Assembly: GCF_004217615.1 (NCBI RefSeq)
Contig: NZ_SHLD01000001.1
Coordinates: forward strand, 6,262,001 to 6,326,000
Direction of reading: 5' to 3'
Length of the DNA: 64,000 bases
Source of the DNA: Micromonospora kangleipakensis
Lineage (GTDB): Bacteria > Actinomycetota > Actinomycetes > Mycobacteriales > Micromonosporaceae
Shown: one piece after another, positions 25,001 through 32,775 of the stretch
Layout of the letters: each line of letters opens with the position of its first letter
Position numbering within the stretch: the first letter of the stretch is position 1
Translations under genes and position numbers: made by a program
Notes under the pieces: generated by a model
Database searches by the model: none
Seen by the model: only the letters and a program-made list of their open reading frames with translations
Told to the model about the DNA's origin: nothing

Positions 25001-26470
25001 CTGTCCGAGTCCTCCGCCGGGCCGGTGTCGGGGCCGCCCGCCGGGCCGGTGTCCGGGCCGCCCGCGGAGCCGGTGTCCGGGCCGCCCGCCGGGCCGCTGT
25101 CGGCGGCTCCGCAACCGGAGCCCGACACCACCACGGAGACCGAACCGGAGCAGCCGGCGCCACCCACCGACCCGGAGCAGGCGCTGGCCGCCTTCCGGTG
25201 GCGGCTGGACCCGGAGACGCTGCGCGAGGAGGCGACCGATCCGGAGGAGCTGCGGGTCGTCCGCGACGGCCTCACCGCCAAGCTGGGCACCGCGCTCGAC
25301 AACCGGAGCCGGGCCCGGCTGCTGAGCCTCCGCTCGGTGGCCTCGCGGATCCTCGGCGACCTGGACGACGCGCTCGCCGACGGTCGGCTCGCGGTCACGT
25401 ACGCCGAGGCCACCGGCGAGTTGCGGCGGACCGCGCTGGCGCGTGCCCGGCTCGCCCAGGTGCTGCGCTGGCGGGGTGAGCACGCGGAGGCGGACCGGCT
25501 CTTCGCCGAGGCGAACTCCCCGGAGCTGCCCGACCGGCTGCGCGCGGCGCTGCACGAGCACGCCGGCCGGTCCTGCTTGGACCAGGGCCGGCTGATCGAG
25601 GCGTGCCACCACTTCGAGCGGGCGCTGGACCTGCGCCAGGGTGCCGACCCGGAGCTGGCAGCGCGTACCGGGGTGGCGCTGGACGCGGTCCGGGAGCGGG
25701 CCGCGGCAGGCGGGTTCGGCCCGTGGCCGCGCGACCGCGAGGCGATGCTGCGCAGCGAGCGGTCCCCATCGCCCACCTTCGACGAGGAGCTGGAGCTCTG
25801 GGGCTACGCCGACGCGGAGGGCAACCTGGTGATCGAGCACCGGTACGCCGAGGTGCAGCCGTTCCACGAGGGCAAGGCCTGGGTACGCCGCCCGGAGGCC
25901 TCCCGGTGGGCGCTGATCGACACCTCCGGGGCCGCCCTGATCGAGGCGAACAACGGCTACCGGGGGGCGGGCTCCTTCTCCGGCGGCCTGGCCTGGGTGT
26001 CGATGGACGGCAAGGGCAACTGGATGGCGGTCGACCCGACCAACATCGTGAAGATCCCGCCGGGCTTCGAGGACGTACGCCCGTTCCGGGGCGGCCTGGC
26101 GGCGGTCCGCCGGGGCGGCTGGGGCGCGGTCGACCGGACCGGTCAGCTCGTCGTGCCGACCCGGTACCACGGCTTCCCCACCGCCCTGCCCGACGGCCGG
26201 TACGTGGACGGCTTCACCGAGGAGGGCCTGGCCGTGGTGGAGCTGGCCGGCCGCCGGGGCGTGGTGGACCGCACCGGCCGCGTGATCGTCGAGCCGGCGT
26301 ACCGGGTACTGGTGATCCACCCGGTCGCCTTCCTGGTCGGCGACGGCACCGGCCGCTGGGGCGCGCTCGACCGGAACGGTGAGCCGCTGATCGACCCGGT
26401 GCAGCCGAGCCGCGCCGAGGTGGTCGCGGAGATCGACCGGCTGCTCGCGGACACCAGCCCGGTGCTGTGA
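22016..26470 (+). CDS. Giant disordered protein with TPR-like and WG-repeat C-terminus
   Basis: A 1484-residue protein. Residues 1-1055 or so are low complexity, made almost only of Pro, Arg, Asp, Ala, Gly, Glu, Ser and Val, first with a 13-residue tandem repeat (HPVSPAPGERRGS, from residue 74) and later with many xSGPPA/VSAPPA units (about 760-1040). Residues about 1060-1240 form an alpha-helical TPR-like block (LAAFRWRLDPETLREEA, RARLAQVLRWRGEHAEA). The end (about 1256-1450) has WG repeats such as GWGAVDRTGQLVVPTRYH and GRRGVVDRTGRVIVEPAYR. No signal peptide or membrane segment is visible. WG repeats are thought to be protein- or wall-binding beta units. Function unknown. It diverges from the ABC exporter. 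Confidence 0.8.
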   Translation: MSGGYDRWRDPAEPAWVAEPTTEWRPQFPGQRYPGDIGIDYLTPPAPRGRSAVVGRAEVQPVSPAPGDPRDNAHPVSPAPGERRGSHPVSPAPGERRGSHPVSPAPGERRGSHPVSPAPGERRGSHPVSPAPGERRGSHPVVPDGDQRGTHPVSPAPGERRGSYPVVPAGGDRRGAYPVIPGPGARRDAAGGRGRDDARATPDGRERPAWSDRRGEVEARDRRPRTDGRVEDGRAGDDLHRRGPAQPADHGSGRHDRRTPEWTVDRDRAAGWHGDRPDQPWGRPESGRRTSPPDPAPHRPVSPAPEPGWLPEPDEFPHRPHSADRRPDAPARSERQWGTPAADGRPTTAPRRDRRDQGFDGPPPRERDPRREAAARAETYRDAPPAPERDGLRWPTGDPHRPAPDRLPGQHGDPRPVGRPAAFTPDERRETHRPQGDPRPRPDAVIPDERPDAHRPQGEPRRRPEEWPAAEQRARTEPARYRPDERPRPQAAPIDRPGPDGRAARPVDPAPPGRDERRPAGSHPDGWQRHPAEEAAPRYDGRRPEPAAARPDDRYRPEDRPAFRRPEERPGHPADRGTARPADGWRPPTEPAGRTRPDESPSRPVEPPPSRHDDGRRPPVEPAARTRPDDRPVAPTSGAPGPGRPGYPVPPADQPHPHDRSPRPAPPEEPRPTSAPPAAGPRPEFLPGPAPERRPAGPDADDDRTAAHPTAAPRHGERHPGADAPARPAPPAYPGPAGSRRDERGTRAEDGRSAEPRPVSAPPIPASTPPVQVSGPPVPTSAPPAARPVPESAPTAAPAASAPVSAPPAPPVPEAAPSAPSAPPVDTPAQTPPSGRTVEEREAWFRSSQPTPPARSATPTVAAEESVRAPRTEPDHTGVPGSAPPAYRPVSAPPAGQVGASPARSAGTAPARPVSAPPASGPVPPPLVESTRPVSGPPAQVFGPPVSAPPAPASAPAQPVSGPPAQGRTSAQPGSGPADPAAGSTRPLSGAPTEPLSESSAGPVSGPPAGPVSGPPAEPVSGPPAGPLSAAPQPEPDTTTETEPEQPAPPTDPEQALAAFRWRLDPETLREEATDPEELRVVRDGLTAKLGTALDNRSRARLLSLRSVASRILGDLDDALADGRLAVTYAEATGELRRTALARARLAQVLRWRGEHAEADRLFAEANSPELPDRLRAALHEHAGRSCLDQGRLIEACHHFERALDLRQGADPELAARTGVALDAVRERAAAGGFGPWPRDREAMLRSERSPSPTFDEELELWGYADAEGNLVIEHRYAEVQPFHEGKAWVRRPEASRWALIDTSGAALIEANNGYRGAGSFSGGLAWVSMDGKGNWMAVDPTNIVKIPPGFEDVRPFRGGLAAVRRGGWGAVDRTGQLVVPTRYHGFPTALPDGRYVDGFTEEGLAVVELAGRRGVVDRTGRVIVEPAYRVLVIHPVAFLVGDGTGRWGALDRNGEPLIDPVQPSRAEVVAEIDRLLADTSPVL
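22235..22429 (+). repeat. Five tandem 39-bp coding repeats
   Basis: Five near-identical, in-frame 39-bp units, each coding HPVSPAPGERRGS. A diverged copy precedes them and a sixth exact-protein copy lies about 36 bases downstream. The near-identity at DNA level points to recent expansion by slippage or unequal exchange. Confidence 0.9.
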
Positions 26471-26540
26471 GCCGCCCGGGCGGCGGTGTGCCACGCCACC
26501 ACCGGCGGCGCGGGCGGCGGTGACCGTCAACCGACGGGGC

Positions 26541-26546
26541 TAGGGT
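26541..26546 (+). promoter_or_regulatory. -10 box (TAGGGT), likely leaderless transcript
   Basis: TAGGGT ends 6 bases before the ATG at 26553, with no Shine-Dalgarno sequence. Confidence 0.55.
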
Positions 26547-26552
26547 CGGGGC

Positions 26553-27551
26553 ATGGAATTCCGACACCTAGGCCGTTCCGGCCTGATGGTCAGCGAGATC
26601 TCGTACGGCAACTGGATCACCCACGGCTCCCAGGTGGAGGAGGACGCGGCGACCGCCTGCGTGCGGGCCGCCCTGGACTCCGGCATCACCACCTTCGACA
26701 CCGCCGACGTGTACGCCGGCACCAAGGCCGAGGCGGTCCTCGGGCGGGCGCTCAAGGGCGAGCGGCGCGAGGGGCTGGAGGTCTTCACCAAGGTCTACTG
26801 GCCGACCGGCCCGGGCCGCAACGACCGCGGCCTGTCCCGCAAGCACATCATGGAGTCGATCGACGGCTCGCTGCGTCGGCTGCAGACCGACTACGTGGAC
26901 CTCTACCAGGCCCACCGGTACGACTACAGCACCCCGCTGGAGGAGACGATGGAGGCCTTCGCCGACGTCGTGCACTCCGGCAAGGCGCACTACATCGGTG
27001 TCTCGGAGTGGAAGGCGTCGCAGATCCGCGAGGCCCACAAGCTGGCTCGGGAGCTGCGCATCCCGCTGGTCTCCAACCAGCCGCAGTACTCGATGCTCTG
27101 GCGGGTCATCGAGACCGAGGTCATCCCCACCAGCGAGGAGCTGGGCGTCGGTCAGATCGTCTGGTCGCCGATGGCCCAGGGCGTGCTCTCCGGCAAGTAC
27201 CTGCCGGGCCAGCCGCCGCCGGCCGGCTCCCGGGCCACCGACGAGAAGTCCGGCGCGGGCTTCATCGCCGCCTGGCTGACCGACGAGGTGCTCACCCGGG
27301 TGCAGCGGCTCAAGCCGCTGGCCGAGCAGGCCGGGCTGAGCATGCCGCAGCTCGCCATCGCCTGGGTGCTGCAGAACCCGAACGTCTCCTCGGCGATCGT
27401 CGGGGCGTCCCGTCCCGAGCAGGTGTACGACAACGTCAAGGCGGCCGGCGTGAAGCTCGACGCCGACCTGCTCAAGGCGATCGACGAGATCGTCGAGCCG
27501 GTCACCGAGCGCGACGCGGCGAAGACCGAGTCTCCCGCTCAGCGGCCGTGA
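26553..27551 (+). CDS. Aldo/keto reductase (potassium-channel beta-subunit/YghZ-like)
   Basis: A 332-residue NADPH-dependent oxidoreductase with the whole catalytic tetrad: Asp in TTFDTADVYAG (about 48-58) with the adjacent Tyr, Lys in VFTKVYWP (about 83) and His in YQAHRYD (about 117). The cofactor-binding C-terminal part SAIVGASRPEQVYDN (about 281-295) is present. The class resembles the beta subunits of voltage-gated potassium channels and YghZ, which reduce aldehydes such as methylglyoxal. The gene is monocistronic, with a leaderless promoter and a terminator shared with the convergent protease. Confidence 0.92.
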   Translation: MEFRHLGRSGLMVSEISYGNWITHGSQVEEDAATACVRAALDSGITTFDTADVYAGTKAEAVLGRALKGERREGLEVFTKVYWPTGPGRNDRGLSRKHIMESIDGSLRRLQTDYVDLYQAHRYDYSTPLEETMEAFADVVHSGKAHYIGVSEWKASQIREAHKLARELRIPLVSNQPQYSMLWRVIETEVIPTSEELGVGQIVWSPMAQGVLSGKYLPGQPPPAGSRATDEKSGAGFIAAWLTDEVLTRVQRLKPLAEQAGLSMPQLAIAWVLQNPNVSSAIVGASRPEQVYDNVKAAGVKLDADLLKAIDEIVEPVTERDAAKTESPAQRP

Positions 27552-27560
27552 GCGCCGTCC

Positions 27561-27592
27561 GGTCCGGCCGGCGCGGTCGCGCCGGCCGGACC
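27561..27592. terminator. Bidirectional hairpin terminator
   Basis: A perfect 14-bp stem GGTCCGGCCGGCGC / GCGCCGGCCGGACC with a GGTC loop, between the stops of the convergent genes at 27551 and 27600. Confidence 0.8.
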
Positions 27593-27599
27593 GGGCCGC

Positions 27600-28397
27600 T
27601 CAGCCCTGCCAGAAGCGGATCAGTTCGAAACCGATCGAGTAGAAGGCCGGCGGCAGGCCCAGCACGTCGGCGATCCCGAAGACCGCGCCGAAGAACCAGC
27701 CGCCGATCCGCGGGCTCCACAGCAGCGCGAAGAGCAGGATGAAGCCGTACGGGGCGAACAGGTCGTACGTCCGGCGGTACTGCGGGCTCAGCCATGGCTG
27801 GATCATGTTGCCGCCGTCCAGGCCGGGCACCGGCAGCAGGTTGAGCACGCTGGCGGTGAGCTGGAGGAACGCCAGCAGCCCCACCCCGGCCCAGAACTCC
27901 ACCGAGCCGCCGCTGCCGAAGCCGATCCGCAGGGCCGCCACCAGCACCAGGGTGAACAGCACGTTGGTGGCCGGGCCGGCGAGGCTGACCAGGGTGTGCC
28001 GCAGCCGGCCGGGGATGGCGTGCCGGTCCACCCAGACCGCCCCGCCGGGCAGGCCGATGCCGCCGAGCAGCACCACGATCACCGGCAGCACGATCGACAG
28101 CAGCGGGTGGGTGTACTTGAACGGGTTGAGCGTCAGGTAGCCCCGATGGGCGATGTCCCGGTCCCCGGCCCGGTACGCGACCACCGCGTGGGCGTACTCG
28201 TGCAGGCAGAGCGAGACCAGCCAGCCCGAGACCACGAAGAGGAAGACGTCGAGCCGGATGTTGCCGTACCGCTGCCAGGCCAGCACCCCGCTGGTCACGA
28301 AGAGCGCGACCAGGGCGAGGAAGACCGGGCTGGGCCGGAACGCCGCCCGGGGCACCCCGAGCACCAGCGGCTCGCCCGGGCGGTCGTAGCCCATCAT
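27600..28397 (-). CDS. Site-2-protease-type membrane metallopeptidase (M50)
   Basis: A 265-residue integral membrane protein with the zinc-binding motif HEYAH in SLCLHEYAHAVVAYRAGD (about 60-77) and the second motif NLLPVPGLDGGNMI (about 182-195), in which the Asp is the third ligand. Four to six hydrophobic segments surround them. It lacks a PDZ or CBS domain, so it belongs to the compact rhomboid-like S2P group found in many actinobacteria. Substrates are unknown; S2P enzymes often cleave anti-sigma factors. The ATG at 28397 overlaps the stop of the small gene upstream (ATGA). Confidence 0.9.
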   Translation of the reverse strand: MMGYDRPGEPLVLGVPRAAFRPSPVFLALVALFVTSGVLAWQRYGNIRLDVFLFVVSGWLVSLCLHEYAHAVVAYRAGDRDIAHRGYLTLNPFKYTHPLLSIVLPVIVVLLGGIGLPGGAVWVDRHAIPGRLRHTLVSLAGPATNVLFTLVLVAALRIGFGSGGSVEFWAGVGLLAFLQLTASVLNLLPVPGLDGGNMIQPWLSPQYRRTYDLFAPYGFILLFALLWSPRIGGWFFGAVFGIADVLGLPPAFYSIGFELIRFWQG

Positions 28398-28594
28398 TCG
28401 GCCGTGGGCAGCAGGCTCATCCGGTACTCCACCCGGTCGTCCTCGACGAGCGCGACGGAGGTGACGCCGGACGCCGCGAGCTCTCGCCAGGCCTGGCCGA
28501 TCCACGACTCGGCGTCCGCCTGGCTCGCGAACGACTCCGCCGGCCCGTCCACCGACTTGCCGTCCGTGCCCTCGTACCGCCAGCTCCACGCCAT
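28394..28594 (-). CDS. Small conserved actinobacterial protein
   Basis: A 66-residue soluble protein beginning MAWSWRYEGTDGKSVDGPAE, with a helical centre QADAESWIGQAWRELAASGV and a final strand pair ending RMSLLPTAE. Proteins of this size and pattern occur in Streptomyces and relatives, but I know no function. ATG 28594 has GAGGGGAG 7 bases upstream, and a TACGCT box at 28640-28645 is a suitable promoter. The stop overlaps the start of the site-2 protease gene, so the two are co-translated; the small protein may assist or be processed by the protease (inference). Confidence 0.8.
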   Translation of the reverse strand: MAWSWRYEGTDGKSVDGPAESFASQADAESWIGQAWRELAASGVTSVALVEDDRVEYRMSLLPTAE

Positions 28595-28724
28595 GCCGCG
28601 TCTCCCCTCGCCGTCGTCGTCCCCCTGGGAACCCGTGCAAGCGTAGTCGGCCGGGCGTGGAACGGTCCCGCCCACCGTCTCCCGCCGGAACACCCGGTGG
28701 ATCAACGAACTTCGCGTCGGCCGG

Positions 28725-28730
28725 TACGGT
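28725..28730 (+). promoter_or_regulatory. -10 box (TACGGT), likely leaderless transcript
   Basis: TACGGT ends 6 bases before the GTG at 28737, with no Shine-Dalgarno sequence. Confidence 0.5.
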
Positions 28731-28736
28731 GACGCG

Positions 28737-30692
28737 GTGCTGACTCAAGGAGTGGTGCTCAGCGACCGCTATCTGCTGAGCGAACGCATCGCGACCGGTG
28801 GCATGGGAGCCGTCTGGCGGTGCACCGACACCCTGCTCGGCCGCGAGGTCGCGGTGAAGGCGCTGCTGCCGTCGCTGGTCGCCGACCCGGAGTTCACCAC
28901 CCGCTTCCACGCCGAGGCGCGGATGATGGCCGCGCTGCGGCATCCCGGCATCGTGCAGGTCCACGACTTCGGCTCGGCGACGCTCGCCGACGGCAGCCAG
29001 GTCAGCTACCTGGTGATGGAGTACGTCGACGGCGAGCCGCTGGTGACCTGGGTCCGCCGGGCCGGTCGGCTCGACCCGGCCTCCACCATGTCGGTGGTGG
29101 CGCAGGCCGCCCACGCGCTGCACGCCGCCCACCTCGCCGGGATCGTCCACCGGGACGTGAAACCGGGCAACCTGCTGGTCAAGCGGGACGGCAGCGTGGT
29201 GCTGGTGGACTTCGGCATCGCCCGGTCCACCACCATGGCCGGGATCACCGCCGCCCACATGGTGCTCGGCACCGCCTCCTACATGTCGCCGGAGCAGGCG
29301 GCCGGCCAGCCGGTCTCGCCGGTCACCGACGTGTACGCGCTCGGTGCGGTCGCCTACTACTGCCTCGCCGGCCGCCCGCCCTTCGAGGGCGAGAACCCGC
29401 TCCAGGTGGCGCTGCGGCACGTCCAGGACGAGCCGGCCCCGCTCCCGCCGGACACGCCCCCGGCGGTGCTGGAGGTGGTACGCCGGGCGCTGGCCAAGAG
29501 CCCCGCCGACCGGTATCCGGGGGCGGCCGCCATGGCCGAGGCCGCCGAGGACGCCCGGGACGCGACGCTGGCCAGCGTCCCGGTGCCGCCCCGCCCGCCG
29601 TGGGCGGTGCCGGGCCCCGCCGTCGCCGGCCCCGCCGCGCTGCCGACCCCCGCCCCGGCGACGCCGACCGGACCGCCGTCGGCCGGCCAACCAGCAGGAG
29701 CACCGGCCGGGCCGCCGTCGGCCGGTCACCCCGCGGGAGGACCGGCCGGACCGGCGTCGACCGCCCACCCCACGGGAGCACCCGCCGGGCCGCCGCCGGG
29801 TCAGCCCGGCGGGTGCCCGCCGGCCGCCCCGCACCTGCCGGCCCCCGGTCAGCCCGGCGCGCCGGGCCCGCACGGCCCCGCCTCGCCCGGCCCGGGATGG
29901 CCGGCCGCCGCGCGGCCCGGCGGGTACGGCCCCCAGCAGGACCGGCACGCCGGTTCCGGCGTACCGCCGACGCGGGAGGAGCCGGCGAGTGGCCCCCGGC
30001 GGCGGAAGCTGGCCCTGGCGGGCGCGGCGGGCGTCGTGCTGGTCGCGCTGGTGACCCTGGTTGCGGTGGCGGCGCTGCGCCCGCCCGGCGGGTCCGAGTC
30101 GCCGGAACGCCGGGCCGCGCTGACCGGGGAATCGGCGCTCGCCGCGTCGGGGCAGCCGTCGGGAGCGGGCACCGGGGACACGCCGGGGGCGACGCCGAGC
30201 CGCACCGGCCGGGCCATCCGGTCCCCGTCGGCCGCGCCGACCCGCTCGACGGACCCGGTGACCGCCCCGACGACCGGCCCGTCGGCGACCCGTCCGGCCG
30301 GCGGCACGACCGGGTCGCCGAAGCCGTCCGGCACGACGAGCGGGCCGGAGCAGCCCAACCCGTACACGGCCGGGCAGGTGTGCGGCAGCGGCTACCAGGT
30401 GATCGACTCGGCGGCGCTGACCGTGGACGGGTCCCGCCGGGCCCGGGTCTACCTGCTCTACAACGCCGCCAGCGGGGCCAACTGCGTGGTCACCCTCAAG
30501 GACACCGACGTCGGTCGGGCCACCACCGTCTCGGCGTACCTGGAGGTGCAGGGTAAGACCCGCAGCACCGACAGCGGCGCGTTCGAGTACTACGCCGGCC
30601 CGGTCCGGGCGGGCGCCGCGGGGGCCTGCGTGAGGTGGGGCGGCGCGGTGGCCGGGGCCAGCTACGGCAGCGCGTTCGAGCACTGCGGCTGA
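28737..30692 (+). CDS. Membrane Ser/Thr protein kinase (PknB-like)
   Basis: A 651-residue receptor-type kinase. The N-terminal kinase domain (about 10-270) has GGMGAVW (glycine loop), Lys41 in VAVKALL, HRDVKPGNLL (about 138-147), DFGIA (about 158-162) and a Thr-rich activation loop ending GTASYMSPEQ. A Pro/Ala/Gly linker with repeated GPPSAGxPAG units (about 300-415) leads to one membrane segment (about 423-445) and an extracellular part. That part has a Ser/Thr/Pro-rich stretch and a folded end (about 540-651) with three or four Cys (VCGSGYQVID, GANCVVTLKD, GACVRWGG, FEHCG). No PASTA repeats are present, so the ligand differs from that of PknB. Confidence 0.92.
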   Translation: MLTQGVVLSDRYLLSERIATGGMGAVWRCTDTLLGREVAVKALLPSLVADPEFTTRFHAEARMMAALRHPGIVQVHDFGSATLADGSQVSYLVMEYVDGEPLVTWVRRAGRLDPASTMSVVAQAAHALHAAHLAGIVHRDVKPGNLLVKRDGSVVLVDFGIARSTTMAGITAAHMVLGTASYMSPEQAAGQPVSPVTDVYALGAVAYYCLAGRPPFEGENPLQVALRHVQDEPAPLPPDTPPAVLEVVRRALAKSPADRYPGAAAMAEAAEDARDATLASVPVPPRPPWAVPGPAVAGPAALPTPAPATPTGPPSAGQPAGAPAGPPSAGHPAGGPAGPASTAHPTGAPAGPPPGQPGGCPPAAPHLPAPGQPGAPGPHGPASPGPGWPAAARPGGYGPQQDRHAGSGVPPTREEPASGPRRRKLALAGAAGVVLVALVTLVAVAALRPPGGSESPERRAALTGESALAASGQPSGAGTGDTPGATPSRTGRAIRSPSAAPTRSTDPVTAPTTGPSATRPAGGTTGSPKPSGTTSGPEQPNPYTAGQVCGSGYQVIDSAALTVDGSRRARVYLLYNAASGANCVVTLKDTDVGRATTVSAYLEVQGKTRSTDSGAFEYYAGPVRAGAAGACVRWGGAVAGASYGSAFEHCG

Positions 30693-30777
30693 GCCCGGCC
30701 CGGTCGGACCGGGTCGACCCGCCGTCCGCCGGCCGGGCGGCGTACGGGGCGGCGGGCGGCGACCCGCCGGACGGCTT

Positions 30778-30783
30778 TAAGGT
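30778..30783 (+). promoter_or_regulatory. -10 box (TAAGGT), likely leaderless transcript
   Basis: TAAGGT ends 6 bases before the ATG at 30790, with no Shine-Dalgarno sequence. No cobalamin riboswitch is visible in the 97 bases before the gene. Confidence 0.5.
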
Positions 30784-30789
30784 ACGGGC

Positions 30790-32775
30790 ATGTCCGTTGA
30801 CGGGTGGAACACGCTCCTGGTGCTCGGCGGTATCCGGTCCGGCAAGTCCGAGTTCGCGGAATCGCTGGTCGCCGACGCGCCGACGGTCCGCTACGTGGCC
30901 ACCGCCGCGGCGGGGGACCCGGAGGACACCGAGTGGGCGACCCGCCTGGCGACCCACCGGGCCCGGCGGCCGGGCAGTTGGACGACCGAGGAGACGGCGG
31001 ACGACCCGCGCCGACTGGCCGACGTCATCGCCGCCGCCGGGTCGAACGAGACGCTGCTCGTCGACGACCTCGGCGGCTGGGTGACGGTCCTGCTCGACCC
31101 GGCGCACCAACCGGCCGACGACACCGCGACCGTCGAGGAGCTGGCGGCGGCGCTCCGGGCGAGCGCCGCGCGGGTCGTGCTGGTCAGCCCGGAGGTCGGG
31201 CTCTCCCTGGTGCCGACCACCCCGCTCGGTCGGGCGTTCACCGACGCGCTGGGCGCGACCAACCGCGCGGTCGCCGACGCCTGCGACGCCGTGGTGCTGG
31301 TCATCGCCGGGCAGCCGAGCTGGTTGAAGCCGGCCGCCGCGCCGCGGGCCGCCGCGGTGCCCGCGCAGGCCGGCCCCGGTCAGGCCGGGGCGCCCGAACA
31401 GCCCGCGCCGACCCCCGCCACCCGGGCGCCGGAGGCCGCGCTGCCGGAGGTGCTCACCCCGACCGCGCCGCCCGCGCCGGCCCCCGCGCCGGCCGAGGAG
31501 AGCGCGGCCTGGGCCGCGCCGACCATGGCCCTGCCGATGGTCGCCACCGGCCTGGTCATCCAGCCCGGCATGGAACTCCCGATGCCCGACGACTACGCCG
31601 GCCCGCAGGCCGTGGACCGGCTCGCCACCCTGGACGTGCCCGGCGCCGGCCTAGGGGTGCTGGAGCGGGTGGTCGGCTTCGCCGCCGCCACCCAGGGCAC
31701 CGCCACCCCGGCGCCCTGGGCCTCGGTGCGGGTGCTGCTGCTGCACGGCGACCACGCCGGCGGGGCCGCCGCGGGCACCGTGCCGGGCGAGTCCGCCCGC
31801 CGCGCCCGGCAGGCCCGCGCCGGCCGGGGCGCGCTGGCCCGGCTGGCCGCCGAGAGCAGCGCCGGGCTCCAGGTGGTCGAGGCGCCGGCCTCGGCACCGA
31901 TGGAGGACGGGCCGGCGCTCACCGCCGACGAGGTCGAGTCGGCCCTGCGGTACGGCTGGCGGCTGGCCGAGCAGGCCGCCGACGCGGGCGTACAGCTGCT
32001 GGTGCTGGCGGCGTGCGGCGCCGGCACCGAGGCCGCCGCCGCGGCGGTGCTCGCGGCGACGGCCGGCGCGGAACCGCCGGCCGTGCTCGGTCGGGTGGTC
32101 ACCGAGTCCGGCGAGATCGACGACGCGGCCTGGATGACCCGCTGCGCGGCGGTCCGCGACGCGCTGCACCGCACCCGGCGCTCGCCGCGGGACGCCAAGG
32201 ACGTGCTGGCCGAGCTGGGCGGCGGCGACATCGCGGTGGCGACCGGGGTGCTGCTCGGCGCGACCGCCCGGCGGGTGCCGGTGCTGCTCGACGGGCCGGT
32301 CGGGGTGGCCGCCGGCATGGTCAGCCGGGACCTGGCCGGGCAGGCCCGGCACTGGTGCCTGCTGCCCGACCACGGCGGGCAGCCGGGGGTCCGGCTCGCC
32401 GCCGACGTGCTCGGCCTGACCCCGCTGCTCGACCTGCGGCTCGACCTCGGCGAGGGGGCCACCGCGCTGGCCACGCTGCCGCTGCTGCGCTCGGTGCTGG
32501 CGCTGGCCGCCACCCTCCCGGTGCACCCGTCGCTCGGTGGCGACCCGGAGGAGGAGGACTTCGTCGAGCCGGAGCCGGCCGGGCCCGGGCCGACCACCAC
32601 CGAGCCCGAGCCCGAGCCCGAGCCCGAGTTCGCCGAGCCCGAGCCGGCCGGACCGGGGCCGACCACCACCGAGCCCGAGTTCGCCGAGCCCGAGCCGGCC
32701 GGGCCGGGACCCACCACCGTCGAGCCGGACGACCGAGTCGCCGTGCCGGACTCCCCCGGTCGGCGTGCCGACTGA
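30790..32775 (+). CDS. CobU-CobT fusion (cobinamide kinase / DMB phosphoribosyltransferase)
   Basis: A 661-residue two-domain protein. The CobU half (about 1-180) has the P-loop GGIRSGKS (13-20) and the guanylylated His56 in ATHRARRP; it phosphorylates and guanylylates adenosylcobinamide. A Pro/Ala-rich linker (about 185-245) leads to a CobT-like half (about 255-595) that ends with LDLRLDLGEGATAL, carrying the expected catalytic Glu. Other CobT motifs (PPGSLGRLE, GDHGV, GEMGIGNTT) are altered, so this half may be divergent or inactive. The end is an acidic repeat (EPEPAGPGPTTTEPE, about 595-650). The gene overlaps cobS by 11 bases. Confidence 0.87.
   Translation: MSVDGWNTLLVLGGIRSGKSEFAESLVADAPTVRYVATAAAGDPEDTEWATRLATHRARRPGSWTTEETADDPRRLADVIAAAGSNETLLVDDLGGWVTVLLDPAHQPADDTATVEELAAALRASAARVVLVSPEVGLSLVPTTPLGRAFTDALGATNRAVADACDAVVLVIAGQPSWLKPAAAPRAAAVPAQAGPGQAGAPEQPAPTPATRAPEAALPEVLTPTAPPAPAPAPAEESAAWAAPTMALPMVATGLVIQPGMELPMPDDYAGPQAVDRLATLDVPGAGLGVLERVVGFAAATQGTATPAPWASVRVLLLHGDHAGGAAAGTVPGESARRARQARAGRGALARLAAESSAGLQVVEAPASAPMEDGPALTADEVESALRYGWRLAEQAADAGVQLLVLAACGAGTEAAAAAVLAATAGAEPPAVLGRVVTESGEIDDAAWMTRCAAVRDALHRTRRSPRDAKDVLAELGGGDIAVATGVLLGATARRVPVLLDGPVGVAAGMVSRDLAGQARHWCLLPDHGGQPGVRLAADVLGLTPLLDLRLDLGEGATALATLPLLRSVLALAATLPVHPSLGGDPEEEDFVEPEPAGPGPTTTEPEPEPEPEFAEPEPAGPGPTTTEPEFAEPEPAGPGPTTVEPDDRVAVPDSPGRRAD

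Noticed and set aside
22502..26530. Very long open frame (over 1300 codons) on the minus strand opposite the WG-repeat gene
   Set aside because: Frames without stops are common opposite G+C-rich coding DNA; the translation is Arg/Gly/Pro-rich without any domain, and the plus strand has clear TPR-like and WG repeats.
30693..30789. Cobalamin riboswitch in front of the CobU-CobT gene
   Set aside because: The gap is only 97 bases, has no B12-box-like sequence, and the promoter box lies 6 bases before the start codon, leaving no leader RNA.
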